Source: Metallyticus violacea (lineage: Eukaryota; Arthropoda; Insecta; Mantodea; Metallyticidae). Taken from it: 64,000 nucleotides of DNA. Within the stretch, counting starts at the first letter, position 1; each line of letters opens with the position of its first letter. The translations under genes and the position numbers were made by a program. Below, in pieces: positions 9,782-24,700 of the stretch. The notes under the pieces were generated by a model. The model saw only the letters and a list, made by a program, of their open reading frames with translations. It had not been told where the DNA came from and did not search any database. The stretch spans positions 80,011,001-80,075,000 of the forward strand of contig CM060831.1 in NCBI GenBank assembly GCA_030762175.1, given 5' to 3'.

Positions 9782-12700
9782 GTAAGTACTAAATCGTTCA
9801 ATTAATTATATTCACTTTTAATGTATCAGAGTGAATATAGGCTGAAGGTATCTTAGAGTCATTTCATGGAAAACCAACAAATCCTCAAAATTTCATGTTT
9901 TAGTTTTTCTTTAATTTTTTTACACACATTCCTAATCATTTTGTGACATATTTTGAGCAAAATAATTTTTCCTGAAAGGTATCATCTTGAATTTTGCTTC
10001 AATTATTCAGAAATCACAGATGTTACACTTTAAAGTATCAATCATATTTAAACTTGCCTCTGAACAACTTTTCTCATGAAGTACCAATTCAAATTGTTTG
10101 GTTCCTGAAATCTCCCAGCAGTTTAGATGTGTGATCGCTAATGAATAATGTTTGAATATACTGCACTTTATTCCAGAGGTTAGGTAACCCATAATTTGGA
10201 ACAAGGGATTGTGGGAGTAAAACTGCTGGAATCAGGTGAGAGTGTGTGTTATAGCAAACAGGCTGTTGCAAATGTTTGCCGCAAAATGTTCACATGTGTA
10301 ACATTGTAATATAATTACCTTGTATATAACATACACACACGCCACAAGACATGATATACTTGTTATACGTGCGAACATTTTGTGCATATTTAACAGCCTG
10401 TTTTGTATTTTCTGCTACATAAACACACACACTCACTTGAGTCGGCCCTGTCATGTAGTAGGAACCATACTTGCCTTTTAAACCCAATATCGCGGGTTCC
10501 ATCCTGGCCAAGGCCGATGAATTTTTTCGGGCGTAAAAATCTTAAACACGATAAAGAACCCAAAGCATGAAAAAAGAGGTGTCTGAGCAAAATTTGTCAG
10601 CCGTTTCACGGGACGCTGCTGATAAAATAAAACACCTTACTTGGCCCCAGCAATTTCACATCTCATTCCAAATCCTGTGCAATGATCTCATGAGCAATCT
10701 AATATCTGGAATAAAGTGCAGTACATTCAAATATTACCACATGATCTGCCTCCTTTGATGACATGTTTTACCAGTATTAAAAATGGATGTCGACCAAAGA
10801 CAAAATGTGATCTGTCATTACTGATGGGTTCGAACCATTGTACTGACATTTTCAAACCTCTGCTCTAGGTTCTGTTTTATTTCTTCAACTTAAGTGTAAA
10901 ATTTTCTTTGTTCACAAGAAGAGTTGTTCTGGTGTCAATATCTCATTTTGTAAACTTGAGCAGCAAGGCAGTTCATAGTACCACCTATACCATCCACAAG
11001 GGCTCTTTCCATGTATAGTGGCAAAGAAATGCCATTCAGCGTTAATTCTAAAATCAGTATTGTGAGAGCATAAGTTGATGAAATGTTTTTTTTTTTATAT
11101 ATACTGTACTTATGTATCATCTAAAACATAACATATCTTTGAAATATTTTATATATTTTCTTTTAAAAATGTAATGATATGTTTTTGGAATATGCACACA
11201 GTCCCAGTATCATGAATTAGCTGATATAACAGCAAAACAAGGGCTTTGTAATTCATTCAAGGATTTGTTTGAATAAGAAACGGATAAATGGGGCTTGCTG
11301 ATTATTCCAGTAAAAATCATCTAAATCTCCCAAACAGCAATAGCATTATGAAGTTGCCTGAGGTTTTCAGGTATTTTTTTATAAATTCTTCTGCTGAGGA
11401 TGTGAGGATATTGAGATTCCATCTGGCTGTAGTCATTCATATTTATATGTATCCAAATAAATCATATTAAATTATAATATCTGAAGAGAAATATCTTGAA
11501 GTACATCCTGCTTAGGATATTATGTACAGTTGTTCAATAGACATGCTTTAGCTGGTGGATTGTAACTCGTTAATGTCAGCAGATGTTTAAATGTTGATAT
11601 ATTTTGTTTAAGATCTATTTTCTTGTAATTTTATTTTGCATAATGGCATCTTCCATAATTATCACATTCTGATGTTATTCAGGAACACATATAGAATCAA
11701 TCCCAACAGCCAGTAAGTATTACATGCTCGAGTCAAAATCTACAAAATTTTGAGAAGCTAAAATTAGTATCTGGGAAGTCATTTTTGAATTGTTAAAGTA
11801 TTTTGAATATTAATTCAAATTGGAATCTAACACAGTGAAACACACATTAATAATCTCTTCTGAGTTAAAATATTTAGTACACTCTTTATGGTTTCACTTA
11901 CTGGAGATTTACTCAGGACATGTTTCGTGGACCCTCGTGCACATCCTCAGCTGTTAAATGACTATTGAATTGGGTTCGTAGGTATTTGGGTTGACTCCAG
12001 TGGTCTTGTGATAAACTTGAATAAAGAGCTGTCTGCTCCAAGAATGTCAAACTTCATTAATTTTTGCTCATGTTTTTATGTAAATTCTTTCCCACATGTT
12101 TAATTCTTTTGGTTTTTGATTTTTTAATAACTTGATGCCTTTTCTATTTCATTCCAAAAATGTGCTGCTACAGCTAATTTTTCTATATGTTTGTAACAAT
12201 TGTTTCTCCAATATTCCTCAACTAATGCATACATTTCTCTTTGTTTTCCCTACATAAATTTTTTGACAATCCTGTTATAAAGGCTGATAAGGGTAACAAA
12301 ATCGTTATTTTAGATGAAGACTACAAGCAAAAGGTAAAAGATTTACTAAAAAGTGAGGAATTTCTCAAAGTTAAAACAGACCCATTGAAAAAATGCATTA
12401 AATCCACAGAAAAAGTCTTGAAAAATAGTACCCTGATTCCAAAAACAGAATAATATAAACTGAAGGTCCACAACCCATCTTTAGCAAGGATATATGGACC
12501 TTACCTGGGAGAGGCATGAAGGCAATTATTAACAATGTAAATACTCCAATCTACTGTTTAGCAAATGGTTATCAATACAGTTTCATTCACTATCTTAAGT
12601 TTAAAAATCTTAAGAAGAGAGGAAAGAAAAGTGAAAGTAGAAGTAGTGGTTTGAGCATATGCATGAAAGCATAGCCAACATAGCTGTTTAAATGTAAATC

Positions 12701-15700
12701 ACAGCTATCTGGTATTAGTTGTTGCTCCATAGATTTCATAAAGAGTAAATGCTTGAGGGTATGGAATATGTCAAATATAACAATCTATATGAAAGGAATG
12801 CCTGGGAAACTTAGGCCACAATATCCCCTGAGCTCATTTGGCCAAATTTCATCTATACAATATCCCCTGAGCGTATTTGGCCAAATTTCATCTATCATCC
12901 TTCATCTGGCACTACAGATCATGTTGCGGTGCCATGATTTACCTAAAAGAAAAAAAAAGTATAGAATATAACATGTCAAATATAATAATCTAAATGATAG
13001 GCACCATCACTAAATAAAATAAAATTAGAGCATTAATATTGCTAAGTACTCCTGTATATTGTAAAATGCACTGGTGATTAGGGAGTGTTTCAAGTTTATC
13101 TTAAAGTTTGTGGATTTAATCCAATTGTTAATACAGCCTTGAATTTTGTATTTATATAGCTTTATAAGCAAAATATCATGACCTAACACATCATACACTT
13201 TTGTTGGTCTAGAAATAACCCTACAACTAACAACTTCTTGTTAACTGTCTCTTGTATTTATTTGAATAATTTACCTGTGGATGTTTTTGTTCATCTATTT
13301 TCCTCAAATCCTTGTAAGGCATCAGATAGAATATAATTTTTTGTGATAAAAGAAATCAATTTATTATACACCAATTTTTCCACAAAATTTGAAAACACTG
13401 ATAATAAAGGATTTTTGTCTATAGTTTTCAGCTCGTGATTAACTTCTAACCAGATAGGTTTGGGAGATGCAATAAGTATGTTGAATTAATTTTAACACAG
13501 TTTGATTCTGGAAAAACGAAAGGGAAGTTCTTGTAAAACAATGAAGTGAAATCTAGCACTTTGCTCTTTGTAATATAAAATATGAAAAATATGCATAATT
13601 GCATCAATTATTCATATAGGTGATCCATATTCTAGATATTTTTTAATTTGAGTAATTGTATTATTAGAGTTAAAACCTTCTCTTCCATTCTACCTAAGAA
13701 TGAATGCAACAATAAAAACTGATACAATTTACAGAATAAATGTAAAATATACATTAATTCAAATAGAACAAAGAATAGAATAGCAAACACTCCAGTATTA
13801 TAATCTTAACCACACATTAACCATTATTTGTTATGATGCATAAAGAAATAGTTTATTATATACACTGAAATGGAAATTACAGATTATGACGTGAAAGTCA
13901 AAGAAATAAAAATGAACAAACTTATCAAAGCTCCATGTTATAAAACATAACTTTCTACCTTAGGTTTCAATTGGAATAAAGAATGATAATTCCTGATATC
14001 ATTAGGCAGAGAAGTAATTTAAACATAAGTAGCAGAAAAAGTGTACAACTTATGTTCCTTCAGGAGAATCCATGATGATTATTAGATTTGCAAGAATTGC
14101 TTGATACACAATGTAATCTTTCAGCTAAATTTACACTTAAATTGGTAAAATAAGAAATCGCAATGATCAAAATGGTGCATTTAGCATTTGAATTAGAGTT
14201 TTATTTATTTAATTTTCTTTGAGTAAATGGAACATTATCTTTATGTATCTCATAGAATCCAACAATTAAAGTATTCATAAATTTGTGTGTATGGGTAAGT
14301 GGTGGGTGTTACCTGGATATTCCAATTCTGTAAATATGTCAGTCAATGGTTTTTGGCTGTACAGCTGTCAAAACTGTCCCATTAATTATACCATGAGTGC
14401 GAAAAAAATATATATACACTTCAAGCAAAGAAAAAACTGTGTTAACATAACAAAACTGAATTCACATAAGCAGAAAATGATGAGCACTAATCATATTAGA
14501 CTTTTACAGTTACAACAGTTACTCAAAATGTCCCACTATCGGTATCAATACACTTATTCTTAGTGTATTGAACTACTGATTGAGCAACATTTGCAAAAGT
14601 GTCCTCAGTGATTGCAGCACATACCATTTCAATTTCTTCCCAAAGTGCTGACAGTGTAACTGGTTTTCTACAATATGCAACACCCTTAAGATTTCCCCAT
14701 AGGTAGAAGTCCAACAGAGTTAAATTGGGAGAATGCAGTGAAAACTCAATAGGACCTCTTCGTCCTATCCAGTGCCTTGGATCCAGTGCATGGAGCATGT
14801 TGTTGTGCTAAGTCTCCCAGATCTGCTCTTGTGAACATAGCAAATGGTATCATAAATCTCAAATATGTCTTGAGTGTATGCAATTGTTACTCGCATTGGT
14901 GGTTCTGTTCTGTACACACGTCTCCATTGTCTTTGAACTTCAACATTTTCAGTTTTCCAATACCACTTCAAAATTGCTTTGTTCAAACGATAATCTTGGC
15001 TCCATTTTGTTGTAGCAATGTTAGCATAACGCAATGAGAATCATGTCTATTTACAGAACATCACATGACAATCTTGACTTCATTTGTTTATTGTTGATTT
15101 ACCTGTCATGTAGCAATGCTATGATAATGTATGTGAGTGACATCTGTTTACAGAACACCACACTACACATTACTGTTGTTTTTCGGTCCAACTGTGAAAT
15201 ATATTAAATAGATATCTATTGTGAAAGTGTGTATACATTTTTGGCACCCTTAGTAAAATAACTTAATATTATGTTCAGAGTGTACTAAGTAGATAATGGT
15301 GTCCCATAACTATGGTTTGAGATTTTTCTGAGTCTAGTTTATTTTGGTTTTATTTCAACTCCATGCTCAGGAGCAGAAGTAAATGAAAGGAATCGTCTCC
15401 ATGAAGGGCTGCCCACAGGGGGGTACTCTTTCCTCCCTTCTTTGGAGTCTTGTGGTGGACAACTTTCTCCAAGACATGACCCAGGAAGGATATTATATAC
15501 AAGGCTATGTGAATGACATAGCACTGATAATTTTTGGGAAATTTTCTAATACAGAAAAATTCACAGCTGGTGCATCAATCCTAACAAATAGTTGTTGTCC
15601 CATTTCCTAACAGGAGAAGTCTGAAAGGCCTAGGAAATCTTAAACGAGGCAGCTCAATCCTGGAACATTCTGAGTCAGTTAAATATCTAGGTCTTGAACT

Positions 15701-18700
15701 GAATAAGAAACTAACCTGGAACAATAGCCACTGACTATATGTTGCAATGGTCATGTACCAGATATCTTACGGTGCTAATGTGTGGTGACAGACAACTTTA
15801 AAAACTACTAAAGTTGGTAAGTTTACCAAGCTACAGTGATTAGCAAGTCTGTGTGTTACAAAAGCTTTCAGAAGTACTCCAACCATTGCATTGGAGACTC
15901 TATTGGATCTTCCTCCCTTGGACATCTATTTACAAGCAGAGGCTAGACTAACTGCATATTGCTTGATGCATACAGGAAACTGGAGAAGCAGTCTCTTAGC
16001 AACTGGACATATCTCCATTTTATATTTTCTGATATTCCAGTACTGAATGAGGTCTGTCAATACTATATCTTCATTCCATCATCTCAGATCTCAAGAGGAT
16101 TGGGTGGAAGGAACAATGCACACCAAAGAATTTGAGCAACTTGTATGGTTTGCCGATGGATCCAGCATAGGAATACAATTGGATGCAGGCATATATGACC
16201 TATCCTCAAGGACCAACATTAGTATAAGTCTTGATAATACTGCACAGTTTTTCAGGCAGAAGTATTTGCTATCCTGAACTGTGCTTTTAGAGGACTTGAA
16301 TGGGATTATCATGGTAAATGAATTCTCATTCTCTCAGGTAAAAGTTTGGACCAGGTAAAATCTGAACTGGTATTGGAATGCATAAATGCCCTGGCATCTC
16401 GCTACAGGCATAAACTGCTGTGGGTGCTGGGGCATTAGGGCATTTATGGAAAAGAAAGAGCAGATCAGTTGGCAAAAAGGGCTGCTTACACACACTATTT
16501 TTGGCACTGAACCCACGGTTGGAATCAGTACACAGTACAAACTGCTAAGATGATATTCAAAACATGAATTGGGGAAAAACACCTACTAGTGGTAAAACTA
16601 TCTTCTACAAAGACAAGCTAGAAAATTCGTCCTAGGTTCAAGCAACTCTCTTTTCACATCTCTTCTAAATTTGGACAGAAGAGGGATGAGGAAACTAGTT
16701 GTACTAATTATTGAACATGGTCACTTCAGGAAACATCTAAGAATAGTGGGTCTATATAAAGAGGAACCCATATGTAGATTGTGTAAACAGGACGAGGAAT
16801 CTACCTCGTATATCCTGTTAAGAAAGAGACTTACTGTTTCTATAATGAACAAAGACCTAGGAACAGATGCTAACATTGGAACCAAAATACTGCAACTTGT
16901 TCAAGGAACAAATTTTGAGATACAATGAAGGTGTCTCTTCCAATGTGGTAGCACAATAAGCCTTATAGGCTGACATGCCGGATGTCATTTAAACTCCATC
17001 AAACTCCCTCATCTATCTCTGTCTTAGTTTTAACTCAAATTTATGCATTGAAGTGGAGAAAGTCTTCATTATTTTGTTTTTAATGTGTTATTTGTCCAAT
17101 AACATGGTCATGGTTGTTACTTTGTAAATCGTTAGTATACGCATACATATGTCTGCTTTAGTTAAGTCAGTGATACAGATCATAAAATTTAACAAACTTA
17201 AACTTTAGATTTCATAACTGCATCATACTCCTGTCTAGTTTTTGCATACCATTATAATGGACTTTAGCACAGGAATATCTATAGCATGAACTGCGCATTA
17301 AGTACCCAATCAGCAGTCATCAACAGCATTGGATATTTTTAAAATAGCTTGTTCTAAGGCACAATGAATTTCATACAATATATATTCTCATTTAGGAGAA
17401 GCATGAAAAAGTTTACAAGTTCATAACTGTTCTTAACAATATATAATGAGTGTTTTATTATTGGGTGTTTATTCTTACAGTTGCTGACAGCAATGGTAAA
17501 AAAATACGTGCTCCACAGTGAACAAATGGCAATTCATGGACCTCTTTTTTCATGATTACCAGCTCTAGCTTCAGTGATAGAACCACTAAAATTAGCAACA
17601 CCATCCAAAGAGCATGTTTCTAATTTGTCCTAAGAAATTTTTGTTTCCTTTAGTTTGCAATCAATTGCTGTGAATATAACTCTTCAGTTCAACCAGACAT
17701 ATAAACCTTTCCTTCTCTTCAAAAGACAGATGGTGCAACATAATGTTAGTTACAAACATTTGTAGATTCATCTACTATTAAGGAAAAGTATTTATCATGG
17801 ATAATTGTTTCATCTTGATTGTCTAAAACCTTACCAATACAATTTAATAATTTTGAAGTATATTTGCTAACATATGTGAACCTTCCATTCTCAAGGTCAA
17901 TGTCACTTTTTAGTTTTATCTTATGAATTAAAGGTTCATATTTCATCCTGTGGAGCATCTCTTCCTTACTAAGAAAATTCCGCTTCCAATTAAAGAAGAC
18001 ACATCTTTCTGATTTAGCACTTTTTCAGTTTCATTTTGTTGAATAATCTGAGCTTGAACTAGAGCATTTAATCCTTGTAATAGACAGTTTTCAAGTGGCA
18101 AGCTTTTATAATTTTCCCTTGCTTCTGGTAGCTTTTCTAAGTTTAGTGAAAGGTACAGAAATAAACACTTAGCCTGTTTACTTAAATGTAAATTGGAACT
18201 TGCACAGTGAAGCCAATCATATTAATTGATATCATTGTATGATTCAGTTGAACTACACACTCTTAAAGCTTCACTTACTTTTCATAACACTCTTAAAGCT
18301 TCACTTACTTTTCATACTTTTATGAAAAGTAAGTGAAGCTTTAAGAGTGTGTAGTTCAACTGAATCATACAATGATATCAATTAATATGATTGGCTTCAC
18401 TGTGCAAGTTCCAATTTACATTTAAGTAAACAGGCTAAGTGTTTATTTCTGTACCTTTCACTAAACTTAGAAAAGCTACCAGAAGCAAGGGAAAATTATA
18501 AAAGCTTGCCACTTGAAAACTGTCTATTACAAGGATTAAATGCTCTAGTTTCATACTTTTATGAAAAGTAAGTGAAGCTTTAAGAGTGTGTAGTTCAACT
18601 GAATCATACAATGATATCAATTAACTTAGCCTGTTTTTTGTAGGGCTTCAATATAATTTATTAAATGCATTTCTCATAATTTCCAAAAAGCCCAACCCCA

Positions 18701-21700
18701 ATTGCAGTCAAAGTACAAGCAATAAATTCCCATTTTTGCTTGTAGTTAATCTCATATTCAACACTTTTTACACTTTGTTCAGGATGACAACTTATGGATG
18801 GGTCAAAAATAGTACACATTTCATTTGAATAACTGAAGAATTCATTATCACTAGCATTTCTTTCCATAGATGAGTTCTCCAAAATAAACTGTCTTAAGTA
18901 GAAAAGAAAGAAAGAAAAATTATATCTAATAATTGTACTCGGGTAACGCTTCTTTCGATAAGACTGCACAAGCACGTCACCCTTCCATAGTGATCTGTAG
19001 ATTAACTAACCGTTAAAATAACTGCAGCTACAAAAAGTTGAAATTTGTAATACAATTTTTTTAATAGTGTTTAACATTGTTTTAACAAACACTGATGATA
19101 CATGTGAAATGAAATGATAAATTGGAGAAGTACAGTATTTTTTTTCTTTTTCTTTTCTTTTTAAAGGAAGGAAGCATTCTAGGCCTAAGTTTAGGGTACC
19201 TTTCCAGCATTTGCCATTTATGAGGACTGAGGAAAACCTGGAAAAAACTTCAATCAGGGAGCACAATCCTGGTAAGGATTGAGCCCCAGACCTCCTGCTT
19301 TGCGCCATAACAACCTCAGCCACTCATGGTGGTTCATAACATATTGCATTATACCAGTCCTACCACTTAACATGTGCTCATTGTTAAGTTTCAAATGGAT
19401 ATTTATCACACATCCCAAGTTAGCAATTATCAAAACAGACCATAATATAAATTTTTTTGACTTTTAATTACAAATATTGTATTATACATTTACAAAGTGA
19501 TTTTAAGTTTTTTGGAGAGAGATCCCCTCCCAGCCTCTCCCTGAATCCATCTTTGTTTCTACATCAAGTTATGTTAATATACCATTATTTATACTTGAAA
19601 TTATCACTTATTTCTTGATACACCAAATATTGTATTGTACAAGTTATATTTCCCTCCAGTTCTTAGTAGTATGAAAGTCAAGTCATCCCATTCTCCATAT
19701 CAATGAAAACTTTGTCATTTGAGCCTTTATTTTTATCCAGGAAGATTTAAATAAATGCCATGGCATCATCAATATTTATTTTTTTCAGCAAGTGTGATTG
19801 GCTATGATCTATGTGCATGGAGTGTGCATTGAGTATTTTTTGCAAAAGTCTGGGTGATCCAGTATCATATTTGATTGCATTACTCCTTGGTGCCATAGTG
19901 TTTTGTCCAATATCAAGATAACAAATATTCTTTTAGAAAAATTTTGATGAGTGTGCTGCCAGTATTTCAAGAATTAATTAATAATAATCCATTTTGACAG
20001 ACTTTTTCTTATAGTTCTTAATTAGCTAGTGAATTTAATACTCTTATATAAGAAAAGAGTTTAAAACAAGTTACAATATTGACAGAAAAAAAAAAAAAAC
20101 TACCATTCACAATAAATTTACTTATCATTCTTGGGCCACCAAAAATTCCAGAAAATGCTCTGAGAGTTTGCGATTACTTTGTCCCCAGTGAACAAATACA
20201 TCCTAAATAATCTACTCAACTTGGGTGATGATAGAAATCTGATGAAAAGCCAGGAATATATAAAATCAACTGTTCAGAATGCAACAATACATATACATAT
20301 ATTGGCAAAACAAAAAGAAGCATTGGAATTAGGTGAAAGGAACACTGGATAAACATCAGGTATACAATCAGCTAGATAAATCAACTGTTGCACATCACTT
20401 TTGGAGAGATAAATGTTATATAGAAATGGAAATCAAATTATTGAAATTCGTAGATAGACCTGGGAATATGAGGAAAAAATTTTATAAAAAATATGAAGAT
20501 AAGGTTATGAACTTTGAGATCCGAACAGAAGACAAATTAATCCAAAAGTTGATAAAATGTCCATGAGAGCCACATCAAGTCCATTTAACCAACAATGAAT
20601 GCAGCAGTGGATGCACAACTGATGATGCAGGCAAAAGCCTGTGAAATATTTTCTGTATAATTCAATGGTAATGGAGCATGAGAGTAAATTGACTCACTAA
20701 CTAATTAAGAATAAATTAATTGCTTTGCTGTGTTAGTTCCGACACAAAATTAATTTTAAATTATTATTACAAGTTAGATTTTTTAAAATAAGCTACCATT
20801 TTATATCCTACTAATGTATTCAACATATTCACACTGTTCACTTACTTACATAACACTAGGAAGCACTCACTTCCATTACCAGCTGTTGACCAACTACTCA
20901 AATTGGTGGTTGTGGCTGATCCCAAAATGCTTCTATGGCAATCTCTGATGATTCTAGTAGGAACTTGCTGAGTTCATCCATGAATGGAGTATCAAAATTC
21001 ATTAAGTTTTTTTTTATTTTTTAAGATGAAAATCATTTCTCAACTGGATAACTCCATTGGATTATGAAATTCTTTCAGCAGCTTATTCCTGGTTTTATTT
21101 CATGATTTTTGGTTCAAAAGAGAGATGCTATTGCTGATATATCAACCTGTTTAAAATGAATATTCATAAAGTGCTCTTACCTCTGAATTTCTCTTCATTT
21201 TTCCGATGTATCTTTAATCACAATCTGCACATTTGATTTCATAAATTCCATTTCTGTTCTGTTGGAGTGGTCTTTTACTGTGCAACTTAATAAATTGTTG
21301 ATATTATGTTTGTTCTTTAAATATCTTTAAATTTGTTGTGGTAACTTGGATGGTAATTGAAACTTTTGAATTTCTATCTTTCCTTGATGTTCTTCAGTGT
21401 GAAAACCTCTCTTATAGATTTTTATTTTTTAAATTTATTAATAATTTTTAATACTGCATCTTTGCTGAAAACATTGGTTATTACTGTATTAATTATCTGT
21501 TGGTATTCTTTTTTGTGCTGTTTCTGTGAGTGAGATATTAATTATTCTGTGTGCCAACCTGTAAAACACTGCATATTTATATGGAGTGGGATTATAACTG
21601 TTGTTTTTAATGTACTTTTTAGTGTGTGTGTCTTCTATGGATTCTAAAGTTCAGTCTAATCTCTGTTTCTTATAGTTTTTAAATCTAGGAATGCTAGCCA

Positions 21701-24700
21701 ACAATTTTTTCTCTTCTTCTGTGGTAAACTGTATAGATTTATGTTGTAAATTAAGAAGTTTCAGAGCATCTATTGAATGCTTTTTCAATATTTTTGCAAA
21801 TATGTCATCCACATACCTATACCATGTGTTGAAAATTAAGGGGAAAGCTTTGGGTATGCATGTCAAAGACACTCATTAATAAACCAGTTAGAAATGGAGA
21901 CAGATTTTTCATTGCTAGGCCAGAATTGTGTTGATGAAGTTAACAACTTCTTTAACATTTGCATAAGAATTTCTATTGGTATGCTCAGAAATAAGGTTTT
22001 TACATCAAATGACATCATTACATCTCCTATTGTAACTGTGCATTTTGAAACATTTTTTATTTAAATTAATTTTTTGCTGCCCACACTTTGAAATCTTTTA
22101 AAAGAGTTGAAATTGTTAATTAATTTTCTTGGTATGTGCATGAATTGATATCGTTAATTATTGTCTCATGCTGTTATCATTTTTTTTTATTTTTGGAAGT
22201 ACATAAAATCTGGGTATTACTGAATTGCTCTGTGTAATTCTCTGTTTCTCAGAAGTGGATATTGTAACTTTCTTCAGTGTTTTGGTTAAATTTTTAATGC
22301 AGCTATTGAGAAGATTCTTTTCAATTAGTTTGAAGGCTTCCTTTTTTAATATATTTTCTACTCTTTATGGAATCATTTTAGTTCAAAATGGCTGTTTTAT
22401 TTCCTTTATCAGCCTTGTGTATATTATTGGTTTATCTTTTAATTGCTTTAATGTACTATGGAAAATTTTGAATTTCTTTCATTATTTAGATTATCTAAAA
22501 TTTTATTACATTTCATTTTACTAACTTTTTTTTCCACTTCATTTAGGTGGTGGATGGCCAAATCAATTTCCCCTATGTATTCTTCTATATTTTCTGAAAA
22601 GTCCACACAAGTTTTGAGGTTTTTGTTTAGGAGATACAAATTCAAAAGTTTCACGTACCATCCAAATTACCACAACAAAATTCAACAACATATTCAAAGA
22701 ACATGGCATAATTTTAGCCCAAAAGGACAAATATAATATAATTTTTTTTTAGGTTGCATGGTAAAATGGAATTTATGAAATCAAATAAGCAGATTGTGAT
22801 TAAAGATATATCAGAAAAATGAATTTATTTGTTTTAAACAGGTTGATATATCAGCAGTAGCAGCAGATCAAAAAAACACGAAATTAAACCAGAGGGTAGC
22901 TGCTGAAAGAACTTCGCAACCTAATGGAGTTATTCACTTGGGAAAATATTTTCATCTTAAAAAAATAAGAAAAACTTAATGCATTTTGATACTCATCCAT
23001 GGATGAACTTGGCAAGTTCCTAATAAAACCATCACAAACTCCCACAAAAGCACCTCAGGATCCAGCAACCAATTCAAGTAGTCAGTCAACAGTTGATGAC
23101 AGAAGCTAGTGCTTCCGAAACATGTCCTATTAATATGTAAGTGGAGTTATGGTGAACTTGTTGAGTATGTTATATAGGATATATTTCACTCTATTGTCTC
23201 CAGCTTTGTAAGTTCAATTTATTTGGGCTACTTTAATCAAAATCAGCTTTACATATTAAAATAAGATTGAAAAGTGGCTACTTCCACTTTGTTCATTGTT
23301 ATTATTGTTAAGGTTTAAATATTATTCTAGGGATAGATCTTGGTAAGTGAAAAAGAAGAGATTATTATACTGCATAGTTTTGGTATCTCAAATTACAGTT
23401 TCATTTAGACTGAAGCACTTTATTTTATCATAAAGCCTTTTCTTAAAGTATAATTTGTTTTTTGTTTTATGGCTCAATCATTTTACATACTTTACTAAAC
23501 TAGACTTAACAAGGCAGAATATTTCTTCACATATTGCACTGATTTTTACATGTATGTATTCCAAAATCATGCATGCTGTCACTATGCTTCCATAAATCTA
23601 AGAAAATATTCCCACCTGTAAGCCAAAGCACACTATCATGATTGCATAATAAAATTGCCATGGGTGGCCAAGGTTGCTAAGGCACGGACTCGTGATTGGG
23701 AGGTCTGGGGTTTGAATCCTGCTGGGACTGTCCTCCCTGACTGAGATTTTTTCCTAGATTTTCCTCTGTCCTCATAAATGGCAAATGTCAGGAGGTATCC
23801 TAAACTTAAGCCTTGAACATTTACTTCCTTAAAAAAATCCTTTTCCAATATATCATTAAAAAAAAAAGCATAATATTAAGAATTGAAGTATGGTGCACAT
23901 ATCACCAAATTAAATCAGGAAAACTGCAGCTATTTGCTCTCATCCCTAAGCACAGACATAAACACGCATAGTCTCTCTCTCTGTCACACATGCTCCTACA
24001 GCCCAAAGTCCAAGATGATGAAAAGTAATTGTCCTTGCTATACATAATAGTTCAAACTTGGAATTCTCATTTATAATCTTTACAGTTTCCATAAATCAAA
24101 GGCTGGAAGTTAAGTGTAACATATGCATTCTTAGTTTTTCTGAAGTTATTGCTGTCTGATGTATATCTTATGTCTGCTTGCTTGCCTTTCTGCCTTGCTG
24201 CCTCCTCCAATCCCCTATTACACATGTACAGAAATAGGCAACAAGACCCATATGTATAACAATGGCATAATTTTTTTATTTTTTTTACAGAGTGGCAAGA
24301 CAACTATTGCAAACTTCCTTTCAGAGGCTAATGAGAGTGTTGGCACAGACTATAGACCAACTCAAGGGGTGAGAATTTTGGAATTTGAAGCAAAAAATTT
24401 GAATGTTAATAACAGAAGTGTGAAAGCAGAAGTGGAATTGTGGGATGTCAGTGGGGATCACAAGTAAGTTGTTTTTATGCAACCTTTCATCATTAACCCA
24501 CCAAATGTATTATTAGGCTTATAAAGTCTGGAGAGCTGTTCATTAGCATTTGAAAGAAACAAACAGAGCTTATTGTATTTTTGGCTCAAAATTGTTGCTT
24601 TTGTTAATAGTTTTCTTACTGTAAGAACTATTAACAAAATTAACAAAAATAATAAACAATTCTGAGAGAGGAAGAAAAAAAGATCTTACCAGACAACCTA

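Larger units (their letters stand above)
9782..24290 (+). other. IFT22 intron 1 (14.5 kb)
   Basis: Donor GTAAGTAC; acceptor a T-rich tract ending in TTTTTTTACAG. It interrupts the P-loop between Ala13 and Ser14. It holds SINEs, Penelope-like copies, a mariner-like element, a LINE, a hAT fragment and large palindromes, listed separately. The parts not listed (for example 9800-10000, 10760-11830, 12900-14390, 16945-17470, 19336-20260, 23181-23655, 23871-24290) show nothing I can assign. Confidence 0.85.

Noticed and set aside
22225..22524. 99-codon + strand open frame rich in Phe and Leu
   Set aside because: It is antisense to the Penelope reverse transcriptase on the - strand.
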